The notes beneath the pieces are model-generated. The model worked only from the letters and a program-made list of their open reading frames with translations, was not told the origin of the DNA and did not search any database. Positions 1-9,240 of a stretch of DNA of 64,000 nucleotides are shown in pieces. Both the position numbers and the translations under genes were made by a program. Positions within the stretch are counted from its first letter, which is position 1. Each line of letters starts with the position of its first letter. The DNA is from Timaviella obliquedivisa GSE-PSE-MK23-08B (lineage in GTDB: Bacteria > Cyanobacteriota > Cyanobacteriia > Elainellales > Elainellaceae), in the NCBI GenBank assembly GCA_019358855.1, contig JAHHII010000002.1, forward strand, positions 1 to 64,000. The letters run 5' to 3'.

Positions 1-364
<364 letters not shown>

Positions 365-584
365 TGTGTGACTAACTTAGATAAATCTAGATTAATCATC
401 TTGAGTTTAACGGCTCCGATCTCTCAATCGGTTTGTTATCTCGATTGTTTGAGTACGAATACTCTCTTCTATTGCATTCACGAATATTAAATGCTATTCT
501 GACTCTCAAAACTATATAGATTTTTCTAGGTTCGGAAGTCGACTCCCGCTTCGCTTTCGCTTGGCTTCCCTCGACCGCTTTATG

Positions 585-614
585 AATATAGCCCACCTTC
601 TCTCTCTCTGTCAA
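585..614 (-). promoter_or_regulatory. sigma70-type promoter of the rRNA operon
   Basis: On the minus strand TTGACA (609-614) is followed after 18 nt by TATATT (585-590), a near-consensus -35/-10 pair. Transcription would start near 578 and run leftwards into the 16S gene. The purine-rich spacer (GAGAGAGAGAAGG) is unusual. Position and orientation fit an rRNA promoter; no experiment is implied. Confidence 0.65.
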
Positions 615-677
615 CTCCTGGCTATGAAGTTTTCTCTCTGAATCTTTAGATGCTTCTTTTTGAATCGTTATGCATAC

Positions 678-687
678 GTGGTTAAGG
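678..687. repeat. target-site duplication, left copy (GTGGTTAAGG)
   Basis: The ten bases GTGGTTAAGG directly left of the insertion sequence are repeated exactly at 1846-1855 on its right. A duplication of 8-10 bp is the known hallmark of ISAs1-family insertion. The perfect match suggests a fairly recent event. Confidence 0.9.
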
Positions 688-1845
688 GCAGGGCTGATCC
701 TTTAATCAAAGAAAATAGACACTAGAGAAATCCCCTTGATTGGACTCTAAGCTTTATGAGCCTGATTCAACATCTGCAAACCGTTCGAGATTATCGCACT
801 CAACCGGATTACCCGCTCTGGGTGATCTTAGTTTTAATCCTCATGGGCACGATGAGTGGTTGCACCGGATACCGCTCCTTGGCTGACTTTGTCAGTCGCC
901 ATCAAGCCACCTTACTCGAGATCATGGAACTGCCTTATGAGCGACTACCGGGCTTTTCCACCCTGCGGCGGACTATGGTGCGAATTGATTTTGTCTCCTT
1001 TACGGAAGCCTTTAATCGCTGGGCACAAGAACACTGTCCACCCGCCCCTACCGAGCAAGTTGCAGTGGATGGCAAAGGCATTAGAGCCAGCCTGCGTGAT
1101 TATGACCAGTCGTACCAAGACTTTGTCAGCGTCGTCTCCGCCTTCAGTGTCCAGCAAGGCGTGGTGCTGGGTTTAGAGTCAATGCGTAATGGTGAGTGTA
1201 GTGAAATCAAGACCGCTCAAGTGTTGCTAGAGAAACTGCAACTCCAAGGCGTTTGCTTCAGTCTCGATGCCCTCCATACTCAAAAAAAACAACGCAGCAG
1301 ATCACTGCCAGTGGCAATGATTACTTAATTACCGTCAAAGGCAATCAGCAGACTTTGTTTAACCAGTTGCAGACTCAGTTTGAACAACTGCCGCCCCTCA
1401 GTGTTGACCATCAAAGTGAACGGACGCGGGATCGAGTGACGCACCGCAGGGTCAGCGTTTTAGACCAAATTCCAGCCATCGATCCGCAATGGGTCGGCAT
1501 CCAACGGATTGTTCGAGTCGAGCGAACGGGCAGCCGTGCGGGCAAACCCTATGACGAGACGATGTTCTACATCAGTTCTTTGAGGTTAGATGCGGCTGGC
1601 TTCGCCCAACAGATTCGAGCGCACTGGCAGATTGAGAATCGGCTGCATTGGGTCAAAGATGTGGTGTTGAAAGAGGATGAATCGCCCCTCTGTGATGGCA
1701 ATGCCCTGGTCAATTTTGGAATTGTCCGCACTTTCGGAGTCAATCTTTTTCGGCTGAATGGGTTTGATTCCATCACGAAAGGACTACCGTTCTTAGCGCA
1801 TGATGTCAGGAAACTATTTTCCTTCTTTCAATAGATCAGCCCTGC
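688..1845 (+). mobile_element. ISAs1-family insertion sequence, complete, 1158 bp
   Basis: The element is bounded by inverted ends that begin GCAGGGCTGATC (688-699) and end GATCAGCCCTGC (1834-1845), with imperfect pairing further in. Perfect 10-bp duplications flank it. It contains one transposase reading rightwards that is split into two frames. Length, end structure, duplication length and transposase type all fit ISAs1. It has inserted about 75 bp upstream of the rRNA promoter -35 box without breaking the promoter. A short derivative with the same right end lies at 56918-57053. Confidence 0.92.
756..1834 (+). pseudogene. ISAs1-family DDE transposase, frame-split at an A8 tract
   Basis: The first frame (756-1328) carries the N-terminal DDE_Tnp_1-associated domain and the catalytic Asp in AVDGKG (residue 105) and in FSLDALH (residue 171). 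The second frame, read from about 1288 to 1834, carries the rest, including the HWQIENRLHWVKD block with the catalytic Glu. The two join smoothly at eight adenines (1282-1289); a ninth A, or a -1 slip on A_AAA_AAA, restores about 365 residues, the family's normal length. It may be a one-base deletion, a sequencing slip in a homopolymer, or translational frameshifting. ISAs1 elements are not generally known for programmed frameshifting, so inactivation is my default reading. Confidence 0.85.
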
Positions 1846-1855
1846 GTGGTTAAGG
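1846..1855. repeat. target-site duplication, right copy
   Basis: This is the exact repeat of 678-687 (GTGGTTAAGG), directly abutting the right inverted end of the insertion sequence. Confidence 0.9.
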
Positions 1856-2163
1856 GGGGTTTAAGGTACTTTACTTTTTCCATCCTCAAAAATAAAGTAT
1901 GGCAAGTTGCTACATAGGACAAATTCTTAAGAGAATTTGTCCTATGTAGTTTAGGATATATGACTAAAAAGGGGTCAGAAGATGCCGATCGCCCTCATAG
2001 GTTTAATAAGTGACGCTTAGTATGCCTGTCACAACCAACCTTTTGAAATGCTTAGATGACCTTTTCTACTAAAATGAGCAAATTCTACTAGCTAACCTAG
2101 ATCAGCCCCGGGTAGTTGGAGAGGACAAGACATTTTGTGAAACTAGATAAAAGGTAGGTTTTT
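1856..2163. other. intergenic region upstream of glyQ
   Basis: No coding sequence is seen. The region holds a perfect 18-bp-arm palindrome (1910-1949) and the sequence leading to glyQ. Before the insertion sequence arrived, this stretch would have joined directly to the rRNA promoter region. No clear -35/-10 pair for glyQ could be fixed. Confidence 0.6.
1910..1949. repeat. perfect inverted repeat, 18-bp arms, 4-nt loop
   Basis: CTACATAGGACAAATTCT (1910-1927) pairs completely with 1932-1949 around TAAG. As RNA it would be a strong hairpin, but no T-run follows on either strand, so it is not an obvious intrinsic terminator. It may be a small mobile palindrome or a protein site; I cannot assign a role. 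Confidence 0.8.
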
Positions 2164-3051
2164 GTGAATTTCCAATCGGTTATTGCTACGTTGCATCAGT
2201 TCTGGAGCGATCGCAACTGCATCATTGTTCAGCCCTACGATACAGAAAAGGGGGCTGGTACAATGAGTCCACATACTTTTCTACGGGCTATTGGACCAGA
2301 GCCTTGGGCTGTAGCATATGTTGAACCTTGTCGTAGACCTACAGATGGACGATATGGGGAAAATCCAAACCGTTATCAATCCTATTATCAGTACCAAGTT
2401 TTAATTAAGCCTTCGCCTGAGAACATTCAAGACATTTATCTAGACTCGTTGCGGGCTTTAGGAATTCGTCCTGAAGACCACGACATTCGATTTGTAGAAG
2501 ATAATTGGGAATCACCGACGTTAGGAGCTTGGGGGGTAGGGTGGGAGGTCTGGCTAGATGGAATGGAGGTGACTCAGTTTACCTATTTTCAGCAGTGCGG
2601 TGGAATTGATTGTCGCCCAGTGTCTATTGAAATCACGTATGGGCTAGAGCGATTAACGATGTATTTGCAGGAGGTCGATGCTTTTACTAAGATTCAATGG
2701 AACGAGCAGGTGACCTATGGCGATGTTCATCTTCAAGGAGAGATTGAACACTCTATTTATAACTTTGAGGCATCAAACGCAGAGATGCTGTTCAACTTGT
2801 TCGGTCTATATGAACAGGAAGCAAGACAGCTAATTGAGAAGAAATTAGTTTTGCCTGCTCAAGATTATGTATTGAAGTGCTCTCATACCTTTAACTTATT
2901 AGATGCTAGAGGTGTCATTTCTGTGACAGAGCGAACACGCTATATCGGGCGAATTCGTACTTTGGCGCGACACATAGCTGGGCTATATTTGGGACAGCGA
3001 GAAGAGCTAGGATTTCCACTACTAAAAGATAATGAAGGAAAAGCTGCTTAG
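2164..3051 (+). CDS. glyQ: glycyl-tRNA synthetase, alpha subunit
   Basis: This class II aminoacyl-tRNA synthetase subunit works with GlyS (beta, not in the window) as a tetramer that charges tRNA-Gly with glycine in the cytoplasm. The 295-residue length is normal for GlyQ. The sequence is typical throughout: N-terminal [12 protein letters not shown], the [14 protein letters not shown] motif near residue 23, [23 protein letters not shown] near 48, and the motif-3-like ITYGLERL near 160. The start is GTG at 2164, preceded by a purine-rich AAAAGGTAGG; no in-frame ATG fits better. A stem-loop near 3070-3130 probably ends the transcript. The gene is single and lies beside the rRNA operon. Confidence 0.97.
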   Translation: MNFQSVIATLHQFWSDRNCIIVQPYDTEKGAGTMSPHTFLRAIGPEPWAVAYVEPCRRPTDGRYGENPNRYQSYYQYQVLIKPSPENIQDIYLDSLRALGIRPEDHDIRFVEDNWESPTLGAWGVGWEVWLDGMEVTQFTYFQQCGGIDCRPVSIEITYGLERLTMYLQEVDAFTKIQWNEQVTYGDVHLQGEIEHSIYNFEASNAEMLFNLFGLYEQEARQLIEKKLVLPAQDYVLKCSHTFNLLDARGVISVTERTRYIGRIRTLARHIAGLYLGQREELGFPLLKDNEGKAA

Positions 3052-3392
3052 TAGGTTTAGTGAACAGAAAAGGAGGGTAGTTGCAGTTAAGATTAACTTT
3101 TCAGTCTCTTAAGGTACAACTACTCCTCCGCAGCATTCATTCACCTGTTCATTTAAGTTACTCGTAGGGTTTGTCGATTCTGTTATGTCGATGTGAAGTT
3201 TAGATGACAAGTTGAGTTAGGAGTTTATGCGGGCTAAAAGATAAATCTTAGAGCAGGATAAGGCGATCGTTCCTCTCTAAAAAATTCACATTTTTGAAAT
3301 CACCCTGACATTTCTTTGCCATATGGGCTAAGTATTCTAGCTATTATCGAAGCATATTCCACTTTTGAATTATCTGGGTAACCAACCCGACT
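3052..3392. other. glyQ-htrA intergenic region with probable terminator hairpin
   Basis: Near 3070-3130 the sequence GGAGGGTAGTTG is followed by an imperfect complement ending ACTACTCCTCC. This could fold into a hairpin that ends glyQ transcription, although the T-run is poor. The remaining bases up to 3392 should hold the promoter of the protease gene; I could not fix its boxes. No small gene is supported. Confidence 0.5.
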
Positions 3393-4637
3393 ATGACTAA
3401 CATAAGTACTCGTAAGTTTCTGTTCCAACGTCCTATTACTTATCTATCTTTAGTTTTGCTAGGAGCAGGAGGCGCTTTTGGAGGCAGCCGTTTATTAGCT
3501 TCTACAGCGCAAGCTGAGCAAAAGTCTGTGACTCAGTCATTAGTTAGTCAAGTGCCTGCTGCAAGCTCAGGCAATCTAAATAACTCAGGTGGATCGGGAC
3601 GGCTCCTGAGTGCAGTAAATCCAAATTTTATCGCAGAGGCGGCTCAGAAGGTGGGTCCGGCAGTTGTGCGAATTGACTCGAAGCGCCAAGTGGTCAGTCG
3701 AGGTGTACCAGACGAATTTTCTAATGACCCGACGTTGCGGCGTTTCTTTGGAAATCGAAATCCCCAGCGACCCTTCTCTAGAGTTGAAGAAGGGACTGGC
3801 TCTGGGTTCATTGTCGATGCGAGTGGTCTGATTTTAACTAATGCCCATGTTGTTGATGGGGCGGATCAGGTGAGCGTACTTTTGAAAGATGGTCGCAGGC
3901 TGGAGGGTAGAGTTTTAGGTGCAGATCCAGTAACTGATGTTGCAGTAGTGAAGGTTGAAGCCAGTAACCTGCCCGCAGTGAGCTTAGGCAATTCAGAATT
4001 GCTTCAGCCAGGAGAATGGGCGATCGCCATTGGAAACCCCTTGGGATTGGACAACACCGTCACAGCAGGAATCATTAGTGCAACAGGTCGATCAAGTGCT
4101 GATATTGGCGTGGGCGATCGGCGGGTAGGCTTTATTCAAACTGATGCAGCCATCAATCCAGGGAACTCTGGAGGTCCACTCCTCAATGAAAAAGGGGAAG
4201 TAGTAGGCATGAATACGGCAATCATCAGCGGCGCACAGGGCTTAGGTTTTGCAGTTCCTGTTAACACTGCCAAACGAATTTCTGACCTATTAATTGCCAA
4301 TGGAAAGGTGGATCATCCTTATTTAGGGATTCAGATGGCAACCATTACCCCCGACTTAAAGCAGAGGTTGAGCGATGATCCTAATAGTCCAATCAGCGTT
4401 CAGGAAGACAAAGGAATTGTTGTCCTCAAAGTCGTTCCAGATTCTCCAGCCGCAAAAGCAGGGTTAAAGGCAGGGGATGTGATCACGAAAATTGGAGGAC
4501 AGGATGCAGCTAGTGCTGAGGTGATCCAGCAGAAGGTTGAAGAGAGTAAAGTCGGAGGGGATTTGGCGATCGAGCTACGTCGTCAAGGGCAAACCCTAGA
4601 CCTATCGATTCAGCCAGGAATCCTTCCGGCTCAATAG
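3393..4637 (+). CDS. Deg/HtrA-family trypsin-like serine protease with PDZ domain
   Basis: This is a periplasmic or thylakoid-lumen quality-control protease that degrades misfolded proteins. The N-terminus has a basic start and a hydrophobic segment (about residues 15-32) with an AQA-like cleavage region near 41. The protease domain shows the triad His152 (TNAHVVDG), Asp182 (PVTDVAVV) and Ser259 (NPGNSGGPLL). A PDZ domain spans about 300-405. At 414 residues with one PDZ domain it matches the cyanobacterial HhoA/HhoB/HtrA group; which of the three it is cannot be told from sequence alone. It is probably a single-gene unit, ending at a strong hairpin at 4663-4711. Confidence 0.95.
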   Translation: MTNISTRKFLFQRPITYLSLVLLGAGGAFGGSRLLASTAQAEQKSVTQSLVSQVPAASSGNLNNSGGSGRLLSAVNPNFIAEAAQKVGPAVVRIDSKRQVVSRGVPDEFSNDPTLRRFFGNRNPQRPFSRVEEGTGSGFIVDASGLILTNAHVVDGADQVSVLLKDGRRLEGRVLGADPVTDVAVVKVEASNLPAVSLGNSELLQPGEWAIAIGNPLGLDNTVTAGIISATGRSSADIGVGDRRVGFIQTDAAINPGNSGGPLLNEKGEVVGMNTAIISGAQGLGFAVPVNTAKRISDLLIANGKVDHPYLGIQMATITPDLKQRLSDDPNSPISVQEDKGIVVLKVVPDSPAAKAGLKAGDVITKIGGQDAASAEVIQQKVEESKVGGDLAIELRRQGQTLDLSIQPGILPAQ

Positions 4638-4662
4638 GGAGTAAGGATAGGCTTAATAGGAA

Positions 4663-4711
4663 GGGGCATTTTAAGCATAAGGATTGACTCACTAATGCTC
4701 TAAAATGCCCT
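4663..4711. terminator. bidirectional terminator hairpin
   Basis: The arm GGGCATTTTA (4664-4673) pairs with TAAAATGCCC (4701-4710), and an inner TAAGCAT/ATGCT pairing extends the stem. It lies between the converging protease gene and the oxidoreductase gene at 4731, so it could serve both. The T-run is weak. Confidence 0.6.
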
Positions 4712-4730
4712 GCTTAAAGTAAAGGTCTAT

Positions 4731-5816
4731 TTAGGAATGAGCAGTTTGAGCGATCGCCGTTTCTGGATACAGCGAACTCAAATCAGGTTCATGCCAAACT
4801 TTACCATCTAAAGCCATTTGCTCAATAAGGCTTGCCAACCGTAAAGCCTTGAGAGCCTGCTCACCCCCAACTGACGGTTGCTTGCCACCTCGGACGCAGC
4901 TGACAAAATGTTCTAGTTCGGCATGAAGCGGTTCAATATTGCTAGTGTAGACTTTCTCAATCAAACCATCCTGGCGATAGAGAACTTGCCCATGATCAGT
5001 GAGACAGTTGTAAGTTGTCTGGCGATGTATCAGAATCTCATTGTTGAGAAAATTTGCTTCTGTTAAAGAGTTTTTGCAGTGGGCTGAAATCCGGCGAATC
5101 TTGCGATGGGTGACCTTGCTGGCAGTCAGGGTTGCTACGATGCCATTGGCAAATCCTAGAATAGCGGTGACGTAATCTAGATATCCTGAATCTGAGGCAC
5201 GGCTACCACTAGCAGTCAGTTTGATGACGGGCGAGCCTGCTAGCTCCATCATTAAATCGATGTCATGAATCATTAAGTCCAAAACGACAGAGACATCGTT
5301 TGCACGGTCAGAATAAGGACTCATGCGATGAGCCTCTAAAGCTAGTAGCTCCTCATTTCTGAGAACTTTGTGAAGCTCTTGGAAAGCTGGGTTAAAGCGT
5401 TCGATGTGACCGACTTGCAGGATACAGTGATACTCAGCAGCAGCATTGACTAAGGACTCAGCCTCAACAATGTTGGCAGCGATCGGCTTTTCAATAAGGA
5501 CATGAACGCCTGCTTGCAAACAGGTCATACCCACAGGATGATGCAGACGAGTCGGAACAGCGATACAAACTGCTTCAACATGATTCAGCATGTCCCGATA
5601 ATCTTCAAAAAAACGAACTCGGTACTTGCTGGCTGTATCTAGTCCTCGCTCCACATTAATATCAGATACGCCGACTAATTCTACATCTTTGAGCAAGCTT
5701 AGAATGCGAGTATGGTGCTGCCCCATGTTGCCTACGCCAATGACACCAATGCGGATAGGCTCCAAATGATAACGCTGTCCCTGAGCAGTTACCTGCCCCT
5801 CTGATAAATTCTCCAC
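4731..5816 (-). CDS. Gfo/Idh/MocA-family NAD(P)-dependent oxidoreductase
   Basis: An N-terminal Rossmann fold begins IRIGVIGVGNMGQHHTRIL (about residues 22-40). The family's EKPIA motif lies near residue 115 and the alpha/beta substrate domain follows, with a DLMIHDIDLM segment. Members oxidise or reduce sugars and sugar derivatives, often nucleotide sugars or inositols, in the cytosol. The substrate here is unknown; similarity to UDP-sugar 3-dehydrogenases is possible but unproven. Length (361) is typical. It converges on the protease gene and stands alone. A second, distant member of the family lies at 60203-61330. Confidence 0.9.
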   Translation of the reverse strand: MENLSEGQVTAQGQRYHLEPIRIGVIGVGNMGQHHTRILSLLKDVELVGVSDINVERGLDTASKYRVRFFEDYRDMLNHVEAVCIAVPTRLHHPVGMTCLQAGVHVLIEKPIAANIVEAESLVNAAAEYHCILQVGHIERFNPAFQELHKVLRNEELLALEAHRMSPYSDRANDVSVVLDLMIHDIDLMMELAGSPVIKLTASGSRASDSGYLDYVTAILGFANGIVATLTASKVTHRKIRRISAHCKNSLTEANFLNNEILIHRQTTYNCLTDHGQVLYRQDGLIEKVYTSNIEPLHAELEHFVSCVRGGKQPSVGGEQALKALRLASLIEQMALDGKVWHEPDLSSLYPETAIAQTAHS

Positions 5817-6097
5817 TCCTGATCTCCCCTACACCACACCTTCACAGTAAAGATAACTTGAATCTATATGAAGAATTCTAAAGTTACCTCCAAACCCATC
5901 CTATCAGGCGATCATATTTTCTGAGGTTAGCTATGTCGCCGTATGGAGCAGTGTGTCAGTTCTTATCCTGTCCATCGCTTTTCTCCTCATAGTCTCGATC
6001 GCAGCAGCTAGGAAGGGAGTGTGTTAGATTTACCCACGAAAAAACTCTTGTTACTGATACGCTAATAGCTAACTCTCAACGGTTCCTGAACTCCCTC

Positions 6098-6757
6098 GTG
6101 TCTATGCCTTTGACTATATTGATTGTCGATGATGACTTGGGGATACGGTTATCGGTTAGCGATTCCCTGGAAATGGCAGGCTATTCGGTAGTGATGTCCG
6201 AAAACGGTCAAAGTGCGCTGGAAATGGTGAGTCAGTATCAACCCCATTTGATTGTGACAGATGTCACGATGCCCCAAATGGATGGGTATGAATTAATTCG
6301 TCGGGTGCGTCGTCAGCCTGCCTTTCGATTATTGCCAGTCATTTTTTTAACGGCGCGAACGAATACCCAAGAACGGATTAAAGGCTATCAGTTGGGATGT
6401 GATGCTTACTTGCCAAAACCCTTTGAACTAAACGAATTAGTGGCGGTCGTGCGGAATTTATTAGAACGATCGCAAATGATGGAATCGGAGTGGCGACTGC
6501 GATTGCGATCGGTCGAGGCAGAAGAACAGCCGCTGTTCGATAAAAACAATGCGATGTTGGCGCTTGAACTTACTCAAAGAGAGCAAGAGGTTTTGGCAGA
6601 ATTGGTTGAGGGCTTATCGAATGGACAAATTGGCGATCGCCTCCACCTTAGCCCCCGCACTATTGAGAAGCATGTTAGTAGCCTCTTGCGCAAAACCCAA
6701 ACCAGTAACCGAGCAGAACTTGTTCGGTTTGCCATGGATCATGGCTTAGTCAATTAG
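6098..6757 (+). CDS. rre1: NarL/FixJ-type response regulator, Ycf29/Rre1-like
   Basis: The receiver domain (residues 5-122) has the acidic pocket DDD (11-13), phosphoacceptor Asp55 in LIVTDVTMP, Thr85 and Lys107 (YLPKPFE). A LuxR-type helix-turn-helix fills about 150-215 (TQREQEVLAELVEGLSNGQIGDRL, then SPRTIEKHVSSLLRKT). It is a phosphorylation-controlled DNA-binding regulator. The beginning (MPLTILIVDDDLGIRLS) and overall layout resemble cyanobacterial Rre1, the counterpart of plastid Ycf29; that assignment rests on recalled similarity. Translation starts at GTG 6098 or ATG 6104. No sensor kinase gene is adjacent. The 3' end overlaps the converging metalloprotease gene by 8 bp. Confidence 0.85.
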   Translation: MSMPLTILIVDDDLGIRLSVSDSLEMAGYSVVMSENGQSALEMVSQYQPHLIVTDVTMPQMDGYELIRRVRRQPAFRLLPVIFLTARTNTQERIKGYQLGCDAYLPKPFELNELVAVVRNLLERSQMMESEWRLRLRSVEAEEQPLFDKNNAMLALELTQREQEVLAELVEGLSNGQIGDRLHLSPRTIEKHVSSLLRKTQTSNRAELVRFAMDHGLVN

Positions 6758-8060
6758 GCACCAAATTTGGTGAATTTACTAGGCGACTCAAATCACTAGA
6801 ACCGATCGTGTTCATCTGAGATGATATCATGCAACTCAGGCACCCGCAGCGTCCATAAGTAATAGCAGCAGCAGTCCGAGCGTTCATAGATTGATTACGA
6901 TACACTGCATCGTAATTAATGGTGTAGCCGACATCATCTAAAATCGCAGCGTCCAGAATTGTGGGCAGTTGCCGTCCACCCGAACTGCTAGTTGGATCCA
7001 TCAAAGTTTCGCCTGAACCCCCAAACTCGTAGCCGTCTCGGATATGCGCACCGCCTGGTTGCAGAGGAAGGGGGTTTCCACCGTTGACCCTTAATACATT
7101 AGTGCCCACAAAGGAATCGTTTACCACTAGGTTGTTAAAGGCACTTGCAGAGCGGTTAAATCCAAGAATATGACCTACCTCATGGACAGCCGTAGAGATA
7201 AAGTCAGTCTGGTTTAGGGGAATGTCTGTTGCAGTATTAGGGGTGGGATCAAAGAACCAGTTGGTGTTGTCATTAAAGGAAATTGATCCTAGCCAAGGCT
7301 CGAAATCGCTGCCATTGTAGCGAGCTTCATTGGTGTAGTTTCCTGACGGTGCGCCTACTGCTAGAGTCGCCCCACCCAAACCTCTGGCTCCGACAAAAAT
7401 AGTGACATCATCAATCGGGGTATCGGTAGTGAAGATATTGTTGTTGCCAACGTATTCGTTAGTTTCAGGATTGAGGACAAAAGGGGTGGCTGTGCCTATA
7501 GGAGTATCAGGAAATTCATCGGCAATAATACTTTCCCAAATGCGGGCGGCGGCTTCTAGGGAAGCTTTACGAGCAGGAGTAAACCAGCCTTGAGTGTCAA
7601 ATCGGTAGTCGAACTGGATATTGAAAGAGCCAGCGGGCTTCAGCGCGATCGCGGCTGGAACGGGTTCAGGAGAACTTGACGCAGAGAGTACAGCAGGTTC
7701 AGCCGATGTTTGAAGCCTGTAGCGAGTGCGAATGTTTTGTCCACTTTTTCCCCTTCCGCCTGCAAAAACTCGAATGTGGTAAATTCCTTGTTCTAAAACA
7801 GTGGTGATTATTTTATTACTCGTATTGCTTTTAAGCGAAGGACGCAGAATCACCTGTCCCCGATCGCCCAAAAGTTGAATATTAGCATTTGCTTTTAATC
7901 TGCTCAGAGATAGGCTGATGCTGCTACGGCTACCTAGAACAAAGCGAAAGAAGTCGTTTTTATTACTACCGCTGAGCCGATCGCCAATATTTTGTTTGCC
8001 ATTGGCTAAATTAATGAGTGTCGCTTGCCTCAACGTTTTTCCCACACGATCGCCAGACAT
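6750..8060 (-). CDS. metzincin-like zinc metalloprotease with N-terminal pre-peptidase-type domain
   Basis: The zinc site is HEVGHILGF (His293, Glu294, His297), followed about 60 residues later by ETLMDP, a probable Met-turn. Together these mark a secreted, reprolysin-like metalloprotease. Residues 10-120 resemble the beta-rich pre-peptidase domain (NDFFRFVLG, then GIYHIRVFAG), and a similar domain opens the gene at 23535. There is no classical signal peptide; proteins with this N-terminal domain may be exported by other routes. The tail carries a tight CGCLSC cluster after the catalytic domain. Substrate is unknown. The gene overlaps the end of the response regulator and is divergent from the membrane-protein gene at 8430. 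Confidence 0.82.
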   Translation of the reverse strand: MSGDRVGKTLRQATLINLANGKQNIGDRLSGSNKNDFFRFVLGSRSSISLSLSRLKANANIQLLGDRGQVILRPSLKSNTSNKIITTVLEQGIYHIRVFAGGRGKSGQNIRTRYRLQTSAEPAVLSASSSPEPVPAAIALKPAGSFNIQFDYRFDTQGWFTPARKASLEAAARIWESIIADEFPDTPIGTATPFVLNPETNEYVGNNNIFTTDTPIDDVTIFVGARGLGGATLAVGAPSGNYTNEARYNGSDFEPWLGSISFNDNTNWFFDPTPNTATDIPLNQTDFISTAVHEVGHILGFNRSASAFNNLVVNDSFVGTNVLRVNGGNPLPLQPGGAHIRDGYEFGGSGETLMDPTSSSGGRQLPTILDAAILDDVGYTINYDAVYRNQSMNARTAAAITYGRCGCLSCMISSQMNTIGSSDLSRLVNSPNLVPN

Positions 8061-8429
8061 GTTCTACCTCAGTATCAAAAAATACTAAGAATAGAGTGCC
8101 CGATACGGTCAAGGGTGCGACATCTCACCTTCTCGTAAAACAGCTAAAGCTTTTTAGATAGGCGAATAAAAACACAGGGATCAATCTATGCCTCTCGATC
8201 CATGACACGAGGTAAAGATTAAGGAATAATTTTTTATACTTAATCTGTGCAATCTTACGGAGTCTTCGTCTCTAGAAGGTAAGTGATATCTAAAGCGAGC
8301 GCCTTAGCCTCTTCAACCTCCAAGTTTTGCTCTCAGCCAACTTTAATGTTTGACTCAGACGCGCATCATTCTCTCAGCAAATAATGCTTTACAGTAAAAG
8401 CGTGCTCCTCCATCTCAACGACATTAGCC
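8061..8429. other. divergent promoter region
   Basis: This stretch separates the leftward metalloprotease gene from the rightward TVP38 gene and should contain both promoters. It is AT-rich around 8215-8250. I see no open frame with coding character, no RNA gene and no convincing operator palindrome. Confidence 0.5.
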
Positions 8430-9191
8430 ATGAGAATTCAGTCTGCGTTCCCTGTCTTTTCAAGAACCTTGAGAAGAATCTTGAAAACCCTTGGATTTGT
8501 AGCTGTGGCGCTTGGGACGGCAACCGCTCCAGCTTTCGCAGGTGCTGAGTTTAGTCCACAAAGTTTCCTACAGGATGCCTTGGCGCAGATGGAAGGGTTA
8601 GGAATACTAGGAGCGATCGCTTTCATCGTCCTGTACATTATTGCCACAGTCTTGTTCTTACCCGGCTCTGCTCTCACCTTAGGAGCAGGCGTAGTATTTG
8701 GAGTGGTGCAAGGCTCTATCTATGTCTTTGTGGGTGCTACCTTAGGCGCTACTCTTGCCTTCTTAGTGGGTCGCTATGTTGCACGCGGTTGGGTTTCTAA
8801 AAAGATTGAAGGCAATCAAAAATTCAAGGCGATCGATCGGGCTGTTGGACAAGACGGCTTCAGAATTGTCTTACTAACTCGCCTATCCCCTGTTTTTCCA
8901 TTCAACTTGTTGAACTATGCTTTGGGTATCACCCAGGTTTCTCTACGTGACTATTTCTTTGGTTCTGTCGGCATGATTCCTGGCACCATTCTGTATGTTT
9001 ATATCGGTTCACTTGCTCACGATTTAACCCTGATTGGCTCAGCAGAGCAGCCGACCGATCCTGTGGTGCAATGGGCAACTCGGCTCATTAGCTTTATCGC
9101 TACAGTTGCGGTCACCTTCTATATCACAAGAGTTGCTCAAAAAGCACTAGCAGAGAGTGTGATATCTGAGGGAGTGCCAGACCGAAGTTAA
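8430..9191 (+). CDS. TVP38/TMEM64 (DedA-superfamily) membrane protein
   Basis: After a signal-like hydrophobic N-terminus (residues 15-40) the protein has the SNARE-associated (TVP38) core: FLPGSALTLGAGVVFG near residue 75, the re-entrant GATLGATLAFLVGRYVARG, and FPFNLLNYALGIT near 165. Several membrane helices and a final one near 230 place it in the plasma or thylakoid membrane. Family members are linked to lipid handling; the exact role is unknown. Length (253) is normal. The flavoprotein gene begins 49 bp downstream on the same strand, so the two are probably co-transcribed. Confidence 0.9.
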   Translation: MRIQSAFPVFSRTLRRILKTLGFVAVALGTATAPAFAGAEFSPQSFLQDALAQMEGLGILGAIAFIVLYIIATVLFLPGSALTLGAGVVFGVVQGSIYVFVGATLGATLAFLVGRYVARGWVSKKIEGNQKFKAIDRAVGQDGFRIVLLTRLSPVFPFNLLNYALGITQVSLRDYFFGSVGMIPGTILYVYIGSLAHDLTLIGSAEQPTDPVVQWATRLISFIATVAVTFYITRVAQKALAESVISEGVPDRS

Positions 9192-9240
9192 TTGTCCCAT
9201 TGATTATTAGAATGCAGTAACCATTCAGGGAGAAAAAACT

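Larger units (their letters stand above)
365..687 (-). other. rRNA operon leader and upstream region
   Basis: No protein gene is convincing here; the short open frames have no recognisable content. The stretch holds the rRNA promoter (585-614, minus strand) and a transcribed leader of roughly 210 nt running to the 16S 5' end. Such leaders normally carry processing stems and antitermination signals. I did not resolve a boxA. The upstream edge is the target duplication of the neighbouring insertion sequence. Confidence 0.7.

Noticed and set aside
756-1328. Treating the first transposase frame as a complete separate gene
   Set aside because: The product stops just after the second catalytic Asp and lacks the Glu region; the continuation is in the next frame.
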